From assembly GCA_938036665.1 (NCBI GenBank), contig CALHWR010000014.1, positions 1 through 6,160 of the forward strand: a stretch of 6,160 bases of DNA, read 5' to 3'. Below the pieces are notes generated by a model. That model was not told the DNA's origin, made no database searches, and saw only the letters and a program-made list of their open reading frames with translations. The DNA is from an uncultured Collinsella sp. Lineage in GTDB: Bacteria > Actinomycetota > Coriobacteriia > Coriobacteriales > Coriobacteriaceae. The stretch's first letter is position 1; every line of letters begins with the position of its first letter. Positions 5,973 through 6,160 of this stretch are shown here, piece after piece. Both the position numbers and the translations under genes were made by a program.

Positions 5973-6020
5973 TGACTCCTTTTTTGTGTTTAACCCCTGT
6001 CATGCATGTGGCAGGAGTCA
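5973..6020 (-). promoter_or_regulatory. ptsH leader with inverted repeat covering the RBS
   Basis: On the minus strand TGACTCCT (6020-6013) is perfectly complementary to AGGAGTCA (5980-5973), which contains the ptsH Shine-Dalgarno; the spacer is 32 nt. A second hairpin, CTCCTG (6017-6012) with CAGGGG (5999-5994), uses the same upstream bases and so excludes the first. The spacer also contains the self-complementary CATGCATG (6008-6001). This is consistent with a translational switch or a DNA operator. It matches no riboswitch class I recognise. Confidence 0.45.
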
Positions 6021-6034
6021 GATTCACGACGTTG

Positions 6035-6043
6035 TTTATATTA
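6035..6043 (-). promoter_or_regulatory. Candidate -10 region of the ptsH promoter
   Basis: The minus strand carries the overlapping boxes TAATAT (6043-6038) and TATAAA (6040-6035) about 70 nt before the ptsH start. No good -35 lies at 16-18 nt; the best options are A-rich (TGAAAA or ATGAAA). Transcription from here would begin near 6028 and include the whole inverted-repeat leader. The poor -35 may mean activator dependence. Confidence 0.4.
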
Positions 6044-6086
6044 ACTCACATCAAACGGTTTTTCATTGTGTTTCGCACGAATTGTT

Positions 6087-6130
6087 GGACAGATGTCGTT
6101 CGCTGTCCGCTCGCCCGCCGGGCGGGGCGG
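6087..6130 (-). other. Two adjacent hairpins upstream of the ptsH promoter
   Basis: The first (6130-6107 on the minus strand) is very GC-rich: CCGC/GCGG and CGCCC/GGGCG are separated by a 1x2 internal loop and capped by 3 nt. The second pairs GGACAG (6108-6103) with CTGTCC (6092-6087) over a 10-nt loop. Neither is followed by a T run on the minus strand. They may form the 3' end of an upstream transcript or be binding sites ahead of the ptsH promoter. They share positions 6107-6108, so they cannot both be fully paired. Confidence 0.45.
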
Positions 6131-6160
6131 TTAAGTTTGCTGCTCTACAGTCCTGCGCAA
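6131..6160 (-). CDS. Possible C-terminal end of an upstream gene
   Basis: One minus-strand frame reads LRRTVEQQT followed by TAA (6133-6131), with a GC-rich hairpin beginning right after the stop. That arrangement is common at gene ends. Ten codons are far too few to identify a product or even to prove that this is coding. Confidence 0.25.
   Translation of the reverse strand: MRRTVEQQT

Noticed and set aside
6044..6068. Possible CRP half-site (TGTGA) or cre-like site (ATGAAAAACCG) in the ptsH upstream region
   Set aside because: TGTGA has no TCACA partner at the right distance, and the cre-like match needs an extra base and lacks a symmetric half.

Overview
The window is a stretch of a moderately GC-rich bacterial chromosome. 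Every convincing gene is on the minus strand, so it reads from right to left. Codon choice, the protein style and the gene content (PTS core beside two PfkB sugar kinases) fit an anaerobic gut actinobacterium such as Coriobacteriia/Collinsella. That placement is an impression from sequence style and was not tested by a search.

Layout in transcription order: a possible last few codons of an unseen upstream gene (6160-6131); a GC-rich hairpin zone, a candidate promoter and a structured leader (6130-5970); ptsH for HPr (5969-5706); an intergenic terminator-like hairpin overlapped by a candidate internal promoter/operator (5705-5579); ptsI for PTS Enzyme I (5578-3869); a U-less hairpin (3851-3822); PfkB kinase A (3794-2862); a strong terminator (2833-2801); a new promoter with a palindrome (2713-2682); PfkB kinase B (2673-1741); a second strong terminator (1707-1671); cca, the CCA-adding tRNA nucleotidyltransferase (1576-182); a weak terminator and a tRNA promoter; and the 5' part of a tRNA-Glu(CTC) cut by the window edge.

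How the genes work together: Enzyme I takes phosphate from phosphoenolpyruvate and passes it to HPr His15, which feeds sugar-specific permeases that lie outside this window. The two kinases look like 1-phosphofructokinase-type enzymes, which phosphorylate a PTS-derived sugar phosphate to a bisphosphate for glycolysis. cca and the tRNA belong to a separate tRNA-maturation theme. The arrangement suggests graded expression: HPr most, EI plus kinase A after partial termination, and kinase B and cca from their own starts.

The most unusual content is (i) the two same-length, clearly paralogous PfkB kinases beside ptsHI, both with Cys in place of the first Gly of the GAGD catalytic motif and Asn in place of the first Gly of the GGKG motif, and (ii) inverted repeats at or beside the ribosome-binding site of ptsH, ptsI and kinase B. 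I saw no mobile element, CRISPR array, frameshift or broken gene. No previously undescribed multi-gene system is evident; the PTS-linked kinase pair and its leader structures are the nearest candidates.
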